Part shown: piece by piece, positions 18,767 to 25,940 of the stretch
How the letters are laid out: each line of letters opens with the position of its first letter
Position numbering within the stretch: the first letter of the stretch is position 1
Source of the DNA: Chloroflexota bacterium
Lineage (GTDB): Bacteria; Chloroflexota; Limnocylindria; QHBO01
Direction of reading: 5' to 3'
Length of the DNA stretch: 32,869 nt
NCBI GenBank assembly: GCA_038040195.1
Contig: JBBPIR010000011.1
Location: 1 to 32,869, forward strand
Notes under the pieces: model-generated
The model's input: only the letters and a program-made list of their open reading frames with translations
The model's database searches: none
What the model was told of the DNA's origin: nothing
Made by a program: the position numbers and the translations under genes

Positions 18767-19384
18767 CTACAACTTCTCGATCTGCAGGAAGTCGAGCTCG
18801 ACCGGGGTCTCCCGACCGAAGATGCTGACCAGGACCCGAACCTTGTTGCGCTCCGGATGCACCTCGTCGACCGTGCCGATGAACTCGGCGAACGGCCCGT
18901 CGGTGACCCGTACGCTCTGGCCCTTCTGGAACTGGACCTTGAACTTGGGCGCCTCGACCCCCATCTGCTTGAGGATGGCCTTGACCTCGCTCTCGCGCAG
19001 CGGGGTGGGGCGGTTGCCCGAGCCCACGAAGCTGGTCACGCCCGGGGTGTTGCGCACGACGTACCAGGACTCGTCAGTCATGATCATCTCGACCAGGACG
19101 TAGCCCGGGAAGACCTTCTTGTTGACGGTCTGCCGCTGGCCGTTGCGGATCTCGATCTCCTCCTCCATCGGCACCAGGACCTGGAAGATCTGGTCCTCGA
19201 CCCCCATCGACTCGATGCGGTGCTCGAGGTTGGTCTTCACCTTGTTCTCGTACCCGGAATAGGTGTGGATCACGTACCACAGCTTGGTCGTGCGCTCGGC
19301 GGCATCCGGATCCGCAGGCTGCGGCGCCTCACGCGAGAGGCGTGCGGCCTGGCGGGCTTCTTCGGTGCCAATCGGCTCGGTCAT
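18767..19384 (-). CDS. nusG: Transcription termination/antitermination factor NusG
   Basis: NusG binds RNA polymerase across the cleft and links it to Rho or to S10 on the ribosome. The 205-residue product has a charged lead of about 33 residues, the NGN domain (about 34-125) with [16 protein letters not shown] and [10 protein letters not shown], and the C-terminal KOW domain (about 150-205) with [20 protein letters not shown]. The usual order secE-nusG-rplK is kept, with 32 nt after secE. The N-terminal extension is longer than in E. coli but common in GC-rich groups. Confidence 0.97.
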   Translation of the reverse strand: MTEPIGTEEARQAARLSREAPQPADPDAAERTTKLWYVIHTYSGYENKVKTNLEHRIESMGVEDQIFQVLVPMEEEIEIRNGQRQTVNKKVFPGYVLVEMIMTDESWYVVRNTPGVTSFVGSGNRPTPLRESEVKAILKQMGVEAPKFKVQFQKGQSVRVTDGPFAEFIGTVDEVHPERNKVRVLVSIFGRETPVELDFLQIEKL

Positions 19385-19416
19385 ATCGGTCTATTCATCG
19401 CTCTGTGCATTCGTCG

Positions 19417-19605
19417 TCATGGGGCCAGCAGTCGGTCCATCCCGAACAGGAGCAGGAGGTCGATGATCGCGATGTAGGCCCCGACGACTGCCGACACGAC
19501 AATCACGATCAGGGTCAGGTTGACGACCTGGCGCCGGGTGGGCCACACGACCTTGCGCAGCTCGGCCCAGCTTTCGGTGACGTAGGTACGGCTCCGGCTG
19601 ATCAT
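19417..19605 (-). CDS. secE: Preprotein translocase subunit SecE
   Basis: SecE clamps SecY in the SecYEG channel. The 62-residue protein has the one-membrane-segment form of the family: the amphipathic helix with the conserved SWAELRKVVWPTRRQV motif, then one hydrophobic segment LTLIVIVVSAVVGAYIAI (about residues 30-47). It lies between tRNA-Trp and nusG, the canonical place. The size equals that of single-span SecE in Gram-positive bacteria. Confidence 0.95.
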   Translation of the reverse strand: MISRSRTYVTESWAELRKVVWPTRRQVVNLTLIVIVVSAVVGAYIAIIDLLLLFGMDRLLAP

Positions 19606-19648
19606 GTGGTGCTTTCAGGTGCTCCCGTGCGTGGACGAAGGGACGGGC

Positions 19649-19724
19649 TGGCAGGGGCGGCGGGACTCGAACCCACAACCGCTGGTTTTGGAGACCAGTG
19701 CTCTACCAATTGAGCTACACCCCT
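19649..19724 (-). tRNA. tRNA-Trp (CCA)
   Basis: The minus strand gives a full cloverleaf: acceptor AGGGGTG paired with CGCCCCT, D-arm TAGCTCAATTGGTAGAGC, anticodon stem CTGGT/ACCAG with loop CTCCAAA (anticodon CCA), T-arm with GTTCGAGTC, discriminator G and encoded CCA. It starts 4 nt after the rpmG stop, so it is cut from the rpmG-secE transcript; tRNA-Trp before secE is common. Confidence 0.96.
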
Positions 19725-19728
19725 CCGC

Positions 19729-19893
19729 CTACTTGGTTTCTCGATGCAGGGTGTGGTGCCGGCAGCGGGGACAGAACTTGTTCAGCTCCAGCCGCCCCGG
19801 GTCGTTTCTCTTGTTCTTCCGGGTGCTGTACGTGCGCTCCTTGCATTCAGTGCACGCCAGCGTGATGACCGGACGGTTCTCGGCCTTGGCCAC
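19729..19893 (-). CDS. rpmG: 50S ribosomal protein L33 (zinc-binding type, GTG start)
   Basis: L33 is a small 50S protein near the E site. The 54-residue frame starts at GTG (19891-19893) behind AAGGA and reads [20 protein letters not shown], then [20 protein letters not shown], then [14 protein letters not shown]. Two CxxC pairs (CTEC and CPRC) make it the zinc-binding C+ form. It follows a membrane-protein gene, whose 3' end contains its promoter, and is followed by tRNA-Trp and secE, matching the rpmG-secE-nusG order in many bacteria. Identification is secure although the gene is very short. Confidence 0.95.
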   Translation of the reverse strand: MAKAENRPVITLACTECKERTYSTRKNKRNDPGRLELNKFCPRCRHHTLHRETK

Positions 19894-19964
19894 GGGATTC
19901 GGTCCTTCAGGTTCTTCCCGTCGGACACGCCGAACAAAGGCCGGTCACCGGGGGAAGCCTCGTG

Positions 19965-19994
19965 ATTCTATGGCTCAGCCTGATGGACTGTCAA
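19965..19994 (-). promoter_or_regulatory. Promoter of rpmG-tRNA-Trp-secE-nusG
   Basis: On the minus strand TTGACA (19989-19994) is followed after 18 bp by TAGAAT (19965-19970). The -35 box lies within the last codons of the upstream membrane-protein gene. Transcription would start near 19958, giving a leader of about 65 nt before rpmG. Confidence 0.7.
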
Positions 19995-21042
19995 CGGCGT
20001 CAGGCAACGAGGCCAGGTCGCGTCGAACCAGGACGATCCGGGTGAACGGCAGCCGGATATCGCTGAAGACCTCGATGCTGGCCAGGAAGCCGACGAACAG
20101 AAAGGCGATGCCCAGCAGCTGGCCGAGGAGGAAGGCACTGGTCGTTCCGAACCGATTGAGGCCATCGGTGATGGCCGGGATGAGCCCACCGATGGCGATC
20201 AGGATCGTCGCCGGCACCCGGCTCGAGAGGCGCCCGGCCAGCAGGGCGACGATCATTCCCGGGACGGACGCGACCACGTTCACGACAATGGCGATCGGCG
20301 CGATGAGCAGGCTGGCGCCGAAGCGGGCGGGCCCTTGGGCGGTATCCAGCGAGTAGCGGATCACCCGCCGCTTGGGCATGAAGATGTAGGCGCTGTACAG
20401 GGCGCCCAGGACCAGCAGAAACGCGCCCGTGATGTTGAAGAACGGCGTCAGGAGACGGAGGTAGCCGGGGAACAGCTCGCCGGTCGGGATGCCGGTGATC
20501 GGATCCACGGCAAAGCCCGGGGCCGGAAGTTGGACCGTCGCCATCATCACCGCGGACACCGCGGTCCCGCCCACGATGACAAGGGCCGCCAGGTGCGCCC
20601 AGCGCTCGTCGCGAAGGATGGTGAGGACGACGACGCCGGAGGCCACGGCCAAGCCCACCAGGAAGTAGATGAGCGGAGCCGATCCGGAGTCGGGGTAGTG
20701 GTAGCGCTGATCGGTCAGGAAGGTGAAGAGTCCGGCAAGGAGTATGGAGATCGCAACGGCGTAGCCGAATCGCGTCTTGGCCAGCAGGTAGGCCGTGCCC
20801 AGGCCCAGCCAACCGGCGACCCACACGGCGCCGACGACGTACCAGATCCGATACAGCGCCTCGTTCCAGCCCATCGCCCCACCCAGGAACTCGGCGCCGG
20901 CCGCTATGCCGAACCACAGCAGACCGATGGTCCACACCAGCTGGTACGGCTGGCGGCGACGGATCCACTGGTCGGCCACCATGGCCGCGAACCCAAATGA
21001 GAGGACCGATGACAGGAGCGGCAGGACGACGTTCAGATCCAA
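19975..21042 (-). CDS. Polytopic membrane protein of unknown function
   Basis: I do not recognise a family. The 355-residue protein has about ten hydrophobic segments, among them residues about 5-24, 33-55, 63-88, 94-110, 123-143, 149-170, 198-222, 245-270, 278-295 and 302-326, and a charged, non-hydrophobic end. No catalytic motif, metal site or transport signature stands out. Notable stretches are WNEALYRIWYVVGAVWVAGW between helices 2 and 3 and PKRRVIRYSL after helix 7. The start is TTG at 21042 with GGAGA some 12 nt upstream, only 28 nt after tRNA-Thr(GGU), so it is probably transcribed with the tRNAs. Gene status is well supported by length and hydrophobic pattern. Confidence 0.8.
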   Translation of the reverse strand: MDLNVVLPLLSSVLSFGFAAMVADQWIRRRQPYQLVWTIGLLWFGIAAGAEFLGGAMGWNEALYRIWYVVGAVWVAGWLGLGTAYLLAKTRFGYAVAISILLAGLFTFLTDQRYHYPDSGSAPLIYFLVGLAVASGVVVLTILRDERWAHLAALVIVGGTAVSAVMMATVQLPAPGFAVDPITGIPTGELFPGYLRLLTPFFNITGAFLLVLGALYSAYIFMPKRRVIRYSLDTAQGPARFGASLLIAPIAIVVNVVASVPGMIVALLAGRLSSRVPATILIAIGGLIPAITDGLNRFGTTSAFLLGQLLGIAFLFVGFLASIEVFSDIRLPFTRIVLVRRDLASLPDAVDSPSG

Positions 21043-21070
21043 GGCCGTGGTGTCTCCGTGGAACTGGTGC

Positions 21071-21146
21071 TGGAGCCCACGTCCGGGCTCGAACCGGAGA
21101 CCTCTTCCTTACCAAGGAAGTGCTCTGCCAACTGAGCTACGTGGGC
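21071..21146 (-). tRNA. tRNA-Thr (GGU)
   Basis: The minus strand has acceptor GCCCACG paired with CGTGGGC, D-arm TAGCTCAGTTGGCAGAGC, anticodon stem CTTCC/GGAAG with loop TTGGTAA (anticodon GGT), a T-arm with GTTCGAGCC, discriminator T and encoded CCA. It follows tRNA-Tyr by 19 nt. Confidence 0.96.
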
Positions 21147-21165
21147 CTAGAGTCCATTCTAGGCG

Positions 21166-21251
21166 TGGTGGGCAGGGAGGGAATCGAACCCCCACAGTCG
21201 AAAGACGGCTGATCTACAGTCAGCGGAGCTCACCACCTGCTCAACCTACCC
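21166..21251 (-). tRNA. tRNA-Tyr (GUA)
   Basis: This is a class II tRNA with a long variable arm. Acceptor GGGTAGG pairs with CCTGCCC (one G-U), the anticodon stem GCTGA/TCAGC carries loop CTGTAGA (anticodon GTA), the variable arm contains GTCTTTCGAC, the T-loop is TTCGATT, the discriminator is A and CCA is encoded. It is the first gene behind the promoter at 21266-21294. Confidence 0.95.
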
Positions 21252-21265
21252 ACGGTGGCTGGCGG

Positions 21266-21294
21266 AGTATACCGATGGCCTCCGGGGGGCTCAA
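21266..21294 (-). promoter_or_regulatory. Promoter of tRNA-Tyr / tRNA-Thr(GGU)
   Basis: Minus strand TTGAGC (21289-21294), 17-bp spacer, TATACT (21266-21271), 14 bp upstream of the tRNA-Tyr 5' end. It also allows transcription of the membrane-protein gene behind the tRNAs. Confidence 0.65.
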
Positions 21295-21308
21295 GGTGAC
21301 GGGCGGGA

Positions 21309-21341
21309 TGGAGCCGAAGGAGGAAATCGAACCCCCAACCG
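21309..21341 (-). pseudogene. Displaced 3' end of a tRNA-Thr (acceptor strand, T-arm, CCA)
   Basis: These 33 bases match the 3' end of tRNA-Thr(UGU) (22308-22340) at 30 of 33 positions, including CCA, discriminator T, most of the acceptor strand and the T-arm; similarity stops in the variable/anticodon region. No D-arm or anticodon arm can be found upstream, so it is not a working tRNA. The T-arm part would resemble any tRNA, but the acceptor-strand match to this particular tRNA is specific. It lies in the same orientation about 1 kb from the intact gene, as expected for a direct repeat left by integration at a tRNA 3' end. Confidence 0.65.
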
Positions 21342-21348
21342 ACCCGCC

Positions 21349-21502
21349 CGGCTACCGCGGTTCCCCGGAGGTTGGAACGGAGTCCACTGAGTGGGCGGGC
21401 CCCAGGCATCGAGGCAGGCTGCGAGCAGCCGCTGATACGCGTCCTCCCAGTTGAATATGTGCCCGCCCGAGCCGATCCCGACGCCCCCTTCGGCTACCGC
21501 GG
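21349..21502. repeat. 12-bp direct repeat CGGCTACCGCGG, 142 bp apart
   Basis: Identical 12-mers lie at 21349-21360 and 21491-21502, between the tRNA-Thr fragment and the lipoprotein gene. The 264-bp region 21252-21515 holds no supported gene apart from the tRNA fragment and the tRNA promoter. The frame after the lipoprotein stop stays open for 74 codons but has no start codon. The repeat may be a trace of a small duplication or insertion. Confidence 0.45.
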
Positions 21503-21515
21503 CGCCGCGACTAAA

Positions 21516-22148
21516 TCAACCGATGTCCCAGCCGGCCGGAAGCGTGAAGACGATCCGAATGCCGCTCGGTCCATTAGCCTGGCCCCGGATGGACTCCACG
21601 ACCTCGCGGGCTGCATCTAGCTCGTCCGCCGTGGTCGTCTGGTCCCAGGTGAGGTAGACGCACAGGGTTCGGTCGCCGATTGGCAGGGCATAGGCTCCCG
21701 TCGTCTGCCCGACTTCTCGTTCCGTCATGAACAGGACCCCCGGGCCGTCGTACGGCTCGACATACCAGCCGTCGAGGCCAGCGACCGTCACCGGAACCCG
21801 CTCGGGGCCCTCCCCGCTGGCGAAGCAGTCGTTCTCGACGGCAAAGACCATCTGGGTCATTCGATAGCGGCCATCGCCCAAATCGACGACGCTGTGCATG
21901 CCTGCTCTCGATCCCAGTTCGCCAGTCCATCCGTATTCGCCCGCCGGGCTGAGTCCATATCCGGGCATATCCAGGTCAGGGAGCTGAGAAGCAGAGGGCG
22001 TGGGCGTCCCACTCTCGATGACCGGTGCGGAGGACGCGGTTGATTCCGCCCGGGTGGCAATCTGCGATGGGCTGCCCGTCTCTCCGCCCTGGCCGCTGCA
22101 GCCGACGATCAGGAGCGCGAGAGCGGCGATGGTCATCGGGCGCTTCAT
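21516..22148 (-). CDS. Putative lipoprotein of unknown function
   Basis: The 210-residue product begins MKRPMTIAALALLIVGC, a signal peptide ending in a lipobox (IVGC, Cys17), so the mature protein should be lipid-anchored outside the membrane. A Ser/Thr/Pro-rich linker (about residues 18-55) leads to a compact domain with GRYRMTQMVFAVENDCFASG and DRTLCVYLTWDQTT, including two cysteines that could form a disulphide. I recognise no family. The gene lies between tRNA-Thr(UGU) and a duplicated tRNA-Thr 3' end, in a cluster where related bacteria often have only tRNAs, so it may have been acquired. Upstream 22149-22307 shows no clear promoter; it may be read from the tRNA. Confidence 0.75.
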   Translation of the reverse strand: MKRPMTIAALALLIVGCSGQGGETGSPSQIATRAESTASSAPVIESGTPTPSASQLPDLDMPGYGLSPAGEYGWTGELGSRAGMHSVVDLGDGRYRMTQMVFAVENDCFASGEGPERVPVTVAGLDGWYVEPYDGPGVLFMTEREVGQTTGAYALPIGDRTLCVYLTWDQTTTADELDAAREVVESIRGQANGPSGIRIVFTLPAGWDIG

Positions 22149-22266
22149 CTTCCGCCAGCATGACGCCTACAACGGCGATGAGGAAGAGGGTCGGAGTGGG
22201 TTCGCTCGGGTGCGGAGATCTGATCCGACGATTCCCGCTGAACGACCTGGTGAAGGCGGCACGACG

Positions 22267-22298
22267 GCCCCGGCGTTGAGCGGCGGGGCGTTTTCGTT
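22267..22298 (+). terminator. Terminator-like hairpin on the plus strand
   Basis: On the plus strand GCCCCG (22267-22272) pairs with CGGGGC (22284-22289) and is followed by GTTTTCGTT. On the minus strand the same place has A-runs before the stem, so it points to plus-strand transcripts. No plus-strand gene is seen before it; it may block antisense transcription into the tRNA. Confidence 0.4.
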
Positions 22299-22307
22299 CT
22301 CAGAATT

Positions 22308-22382
22308 TGGAGCCGACGGAGGGAATCGAACCCGCAACCGGCGGTTTACAAAACCGCTGCTCTGCCATTGAGCTACGTCGGC
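22308..22382 (-). tRNA. tRNA-Thr (UGU)
   Basis: Minus strand: acceptor GCCGACG paired with CGTCGGC, D-arm TAGCTCAATGGCAGAGC, anticodon stem GCGGT/ACCGC with loop TTTGTAA (anticodon TGT), T-arm with GGGTTCGATTCCC, discriminator T, encoded CCA. A TAGAAT box at 22395-22400, overlapping the stop of the preceding gene, may be its -10 element but lacks a good -35. Its 3' end is duplicated at 21309-21341. Confidence 0.96.
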
Positions 22383-22397
22383 GTCTCGACCAAGATT

Positions 22398-22724
22398 CTA
22401 GGCGCCCGGCGGGCGGTACTGGACGGCGCGCGACTTCTCAAGCGCGGCCAGCGTCTCCTCTACGGTCAGCAGGACGGTGGTCGAGAACGAGCTGAGTGCC
22501 CCACCAGAGCCGATGGCGATGACCGCGGCGGCCACCGAGACGTTGTCAGGCGCCTCGACCACAGCGAAGCCGTCATCGGCTCCGAAGGCGTACCAGAAGC
22601 CATGGACCTTGCCCCCGACCGAATCCATATAGCTGCGCAGGGCCTCGCTGCGGTCCTCGGGGTGCTCGCGCAGACGGGCCCATGTGGCCGGGGTGTAGCC
22701 GAAGCGCATCAGGTACATGGTCAT
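22398..22724 (-). CDS. Small GYD-domain-like protein
   Basis: The 108-residue product begins MTMYLMRFGYTPATWARLRE and contains FWYAFGADDGFAVVEAPDNV and a repetitive Ala/Gly stretch AAAVIAIGSGGALSSF. This resembles GYD-type ferredoxin-like-fold proteins (PF08734), small proteins of unknown function where the DGF/GxYD part forms a strand turn; I judged this from pattern only. It starts 33 nt after the rlmB stop and is probably the last gene of the clpC-yacL-ispDF-rlmB run. No catalytic residues can be named. Confidence 0.8.
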   Translation of the reverse strand: MTMYLMRFGYTPATWARLREHPEDRSEALRSYMDSVGGKVHGFWYAFGADDGFAVVEAPDNVSVAAAVIAIGSGGALSSFSTTVLLTVEETLAALEKSRAVQYRPPGA

Positions 22725-22757
22725 GGAGGAGCTCCCTCATAGGGCGAGGAACGAAGC

Positions 22758-23516
22758 CTACGGCGCATCACCGGGGTCGGGAAGCCCTCGCTGGCGGACG
22801 ACCTCGAACAGGAGCAGTGCCCCGGCGGTGGCCGCGTTCAGGCTAGCCACGCGCCCGGCCATCGGGAAGCGAACCAGCACGTCACAGCGGCGCCGGGTGG
22901 CGCCACTCAGCCCGCTCCCCTCACTGCCAACCACCACCCCCAACGGACCGCGAAGGTCCGCTTCCCACGCGAGGGTCGCGGCCTCTTGGTCGGCTGCTAC
23001 CAGTCGCAGCCCCCCTTCGTGAAGCTCGGTAAGGGTGGCGCCCAGGCTGGCGACGGGGGCGAGCCGCAGGTGCTCGGTGGCACCGGCCGAGGACTTCACG
23101 GCGGAGGCTCTGAGCGGCGCCGACCCACGCTCCGGGAAGATCACGCCGTCGACTCCGGCCGCCTCGGCGCTGCGTAGCAGGCCGCCCAGGTTGACCGGGT
23201 CCTGGAGGTGCTCGAGCACCAACAGGAACGGCGGGTGGCCGCCACGGGCGGCCGCGGCCAGCATCTCGTTCGGGTCGGACCAGCGTCGGGGTCCCACCTC
23301 CAGCAGGACACCCTGGTGACCGTCGAAGCCGGCCAGCCGGCCCAGCCGATCACGCTCGACCTCTTCGATCGGGATCGATGCCTGCGTGGCCGCACTCCGA
23401 ATCGCGCGCAGCTCCGGGCTCGGCCGGGCCGTCCGAGCGATCAGCAGCCGACGCGCCAGCCGCCCCGCGGCCAGGGCCTCGGCCACCGGCCGTCGGCCCC
23501 CGATCCACTCGCTCAC
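22758..23516 (-). CDS. rlmB: TrmH/SpoU-family RNA 2'-O-methyltransferase (RlmB-like)
   Basis: SpoU enzymes transfer a methyl group from S-adenosylmethionine to a ribose 2'-OH; RlmB modifies G2251 of 23S rRNA. The 252-residue product starts VSEWIGGRRPVAEALAAGRL, the RlmB-type substrate-binding N-terminal domain, and carries the knot motifs: motif 1 NLGGLLRSAEAAGVDGVIFP, motif 2 VVVGSEGSGLS, and motif 3 FPMAGRVASLNAATAGALLL, with Asn and Arg of motif 1 and Glu of motif 2 in place. The GTG start overlaps the ispDF stop (GTGA). The neighbourhood yacL-ispD-ispF-rlmB matches Firmicutes and supports RlmB, though the exact target base is inferred. Confidence 0.9.
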   Translation of the reverse strand: MSEWIGGRRPVAEALAAGRLARRLLIARTARPSPELRAIRSAATQASIPIEEVERDRLGRLAGFDGHQGVLLEVGPRRWSDPNEMLAAAARGGHPPFLLVLEHLQDPVNLGGLLRSAEAAGVDGVIFPERGSAPLRASAVKSSAGATEHLRLAPVASLGATLTELHEGGLRLVAADQEAATLAWEADLRGPLGVVVGSEGSGLSGATRRRCDVLVRFPMAGRVASLNAATAGALLLFEVVRQRGLPDPGDAP

Positions 23517-24745
23517 CGGGTGCGCTCGACGAGCGCCACGGCCCAGGCTGCGATCCCCTCGTGGCCGGGGAATCCAAGGCCGTCGGTGGTCGTGCCGCGA
23601 ACCGATACCTGGCCGGCCGGGATGCCGATGAGCCCGGCCAACCGGGCTGCCATCTCGTCACGGCGAGGGCCGATGGCCGGGCGCTCCGCCCCGATCGCGA
23701 AGTCGACGCTCCGGGGCTCCCAGCCGGCGGCCCGCACCTGCTCGACGGCCAGGCGGAGCAGCTCCCCGGAGTCCGCGTCACGCGACGCGTCATCGGCCGG
23801 AAACAGAGTGCCGACGTCCCCCTGGCCCGCCGCCCCGAGAAGCGCGTCGATGACTGCATGGAGGGCCGCGTCTCCGTCCGAATGGCCGACCAGCCCACGC
23901 GGCTCGTCGGGGAACGCGAGGCCTCCCAGCCGCAGCGGTCGACCCGCCTCCAGGCGATGAGCGTCGACACCCACGCCCACCCGGACGGAATCACGCGAGG
24001 CGGAGACAAGCGCATCGGATCCAGGCATCGGCTCGTCCAGTGGCGCCATCCGACTCCGGAGAATGCAGTGCAGGAGTTCCGCATCCGCCGGCTCGGTGAG
24101 CTTGCGGTTGGCCGGGTCGCCCTCCACGGTCCGCACCGAGACGCCGATCGCGGTCAGCGCCGCCGCCTCGTCGGTCGGCTCCCAGCCCTGCGATCGGGCG
24201 GCCCCCAGCGCCGAGCGCAGGACCCCCAGCCCGGCAGCCTGGGGGGTCTGGGCGGCGACCAGGTCCGTGCGATCCACCGTGTCGAGGACCTGCCCGTCGC
24301 GGGCCCGCTTGAGCGTGTCGTTAACCGCGACCACTGGGATCGCTGCGTCGCCGTCGCCCGCGGCGCGTGCAACTCGTTCCATGAGCGCCGCCGATGCCGC
24401 GGGGCGCGCCGCGTCGTGGACCAGGACCACCGTGCCGGCGCCTACGCCCGCGTCGGCCAGCGCCTCCAGGCCGGCGCCCACCGAGTCGGCCCGCGCTTCC
24501 CCGCCGGCCACCAGGCGACAGCGCTGGGCGGCACCCGGCGGAAGGGCTGCCCGATAGCGTTCCAGCCCATCCGCCGGAACGACGAGGGCCACGACCTCCA
24601 TCCCCGGCACGGCCAGTAGGGCGTCCAGGCTCCAGCGCCAGATGGCGCGACCCAGTGGCTCGAGCCACAGCTTGTCGGACCCCATCCGCCGGCCGCGACC
24701 GGCCGCGACCAGCACGCCGGCCAACGGGGGCGCGGCGGTCGTCAC
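23513..24745 (-). CDS. ispDF: Bifunctional IspD-IspF (MEP isoprenoid pathway)
   Basis: IspD couples MEP to CTP to give CDP-methylerythritol; IspF cyclises its 2-phosphate to MEcPP, two non-consecutive steps (IspE acts between). The 410-residue protein has IspD at about residues 1-230: VLVAAGRGRRMGSDK, VLVHDAARP, VNDTLKR, TPQ and DPANRKLTEPADAEL. IspF follows at about 250-410: VGVGVDAHRL with the zinc ligands Asp and His, GHSDGDAALHAVIDALLGAA with the third ligand His, DVGTLFP, and RGTTTDGLGFPGHEGIAA. Both active sites look complete. The start is GTG in a 4-nt overlap with the PIN gene. IspDF fusions are known in other phyla, so fusion is unusual but not new. Confidence 0.95.
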   Translation of the reverse strand: MTTAAPPLAGVLVAAGRGRRMGSDKLWLEPLGRAIWRWSLDALLAVPGMEVVALVVPADGLERYRAALPPGAAQRCRLVAGGEARADSVGAGLEALADAGVGAGTVVLVHDAARPAASAALMERVARAAGDGDAAIPVVAVNDTLKRARDGQVLDTVDRTDLVAAQTPQAAGLGVLRSALGAARSQGWEPTDEAAALTAIGVSVRTVEGDPANRKLTEPADAELLHCILRSRMAPLDEPMPGSDALVSASRDSVRVGVGVDAHRLEAGRPLRLGGLAFPDEPRGLVGHSDGDAALHAVIDALLGAAGQGDVGTLFPADDASRDADSGELLRLAVEQVRAAGWEPRSVDFAIGAERPAIGPRRDEMAARLAGLIGIPAGQVSVRGTTTDGLGFPGHEGIAAWAVALVERTR

Positions 24746-25788
24746 GTCCCGTCGCGGGGCTGGGCAAAGATCATGCGGCCGGCCACCGTCTGCAGGACGC
24801 GGGTGACCGTGATCGGTACGTCGTGGTCGATGAACCGGCTCCCACCCTCGACCACGATCATCGTTCCGTCGTCCAGGTAGCCAACCCCTTGCCCCGGCTC
24901 CTTGCCCTCCTGGATGATCCGCACGCTCATCTCCTCGCCCGGGTGGACCACCGCCTTGACGGCGTTGGCCAGCTCATTGATGTTCAGGACGCGGATCCCC
25001 TGCAGCTCGGCCACCCGGTTGAGGTTGTAGTCGTTGGTGAGGATCGCGGCCTCGGTGTCACGTGCCAGGGCCACCAGCTTGGCGTCGACTTCGTCCAGCT
25101 CGGGGTAATTGTCCTCGCTGATCTCGACCGGGGTGACCGAGTCCTTCTGGAGCGCCGCCAGCATCTCCAGGCCACGGCGCCCGCGGTTGCGACGCAACGC
25201 ATCGGGCGAGTCGGCGATCCGCTGCAGCTCGTCCAGCACGAAGCGGGGCGCCACCAGCGCGCCCAGGATGAAGCCGGTCTTGCCGATATCCACGATCCGG
25301 CCGTCGATCACGGCGCTGGTATCGACCACGACCTTGGTCGGCACCCCGCGGCGACCACCCGGCGTGAGGCCCCCGATCGCCTTGAGGATGGCTTCGCGTT
25401 TGTACGTGAACGCCCCGGCCATGATCGCCGCCAACATGAGCGAGACCACCACCGGCAGGATGGTGCCCGGGGCGCCTCCGAGCTGGGAAAGCGGGATCCC
25501 GATCAGGGCGCCCATGAGCAGACCGATGAGGATCCCCGCCACGCCCAGCACGAACTCGGCGGCGCCTGCTTCAGACAGCCGGCCGACGGCCCAGCGGGTG
25601 GGATACAGGGTCACGTATGGGATGGCGAGGTAACCGAACAGGAGGGTGGCAACCACCACGGCCACCAGGAAAGCCGGTCGGTTGGGCCCTCCGATCAGGT
25701 CCGGGGCGCGATCAAGAATGACCAGGCCGAGGCCAAACCCGAGGATGATGCCGAGGAACGCGCCCGAAAGCCGGACGATGGTCTGCAT
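24742..25788 (-). CDS. Membrane PIN-TRAM protein, YacL/PilT type
   Basis: The 348-residue protein has an N-terminal membrane part with four hydrophobic segments (about residues 8-27, 38-60, 80-102, 108-130), a PIN nuclease domain (about 150-275) and a TRAM domain at the C-terminus (about 285-340). The PIN acidic residues are seen in VVVDTSAVIDGRI, FVLDELQRIAD, DEVDAKLVALA and AAILTNDYNLN. The TRAM part contains EGKEPGQGVGYLDDGTMIVV. The whole matches the B. subtilis YacL family, probable membrane-linked RNases of uncertain target. It is followed by ispDF with a GTGA overlap, as yacL-ispD in Firmicutes. No good Shine-Dalgarno is seen before the ATG. Confidence 0.9.
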   Translation of the reverse strand: MQTIVRLSGAFLGIILGFGLGLVILDRAPDLIGGPNRPAFLVAVVVATLLFGYLAIPYVTLYPTRWAVGRLSEAGAAEFVLGVAGILIGLLMGALIGIPLSQLGGAPGTILPVVVSLMLAAIMAGAFTYKREAILKAIGGLTPGGRRGVPTKVVVDTSAVIDGRIVDIGKTGFILGALVAPRFVLDELQRIADSPDALRRNRGRRGLEMLAALQKDSVTPVEISEDNYPELDEVDAKLVALARDTEAAILTNDYNLNRVAELQGIRVLNINELANAVKAVVHPGEEMSVRIIQEGKEPGQGVGYLDDGTMIVVEGGSRFIDHDVPITVTRVLQTVAGRMIFAQPRDGT

Positions 25789-25940
25789 GAGCCGATAAGT
25801 CCGCTTGGTGACCGTCGCGCGAGCCGATCACGAGATGAATGAACCGATGAGAACGGATGAATTCGCGCGAGCCCGCCGGAGCGGGGCGCCACACTAGCAC
25901 TCCGCACCAGACCCGTCCAGACCGATATCCAGCCCCCTGA

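Noticed and set aside
21309-21515. A tmRNA or tRNA-Sec gene ending at 21309
   Set aside because: The 3' end looks tRNA-like, but no tmRNA 5' end, D-arm or fitting anticodon arm is found, and the discriminator T fits neither; a tRNA-Thr fragment explains it better. A GCCGAAG at 21488-21494 could pair with the acceptor strand but is followed by no tRNA features.
22000-22371. Plus-strand frame of 123 codons ending before a terminator-like hairpin
   Set aside because: It is opposite the lipoprotein signal peptide and tRNA-Thr, its end is translated tRNA, and the hairpin lies within it.
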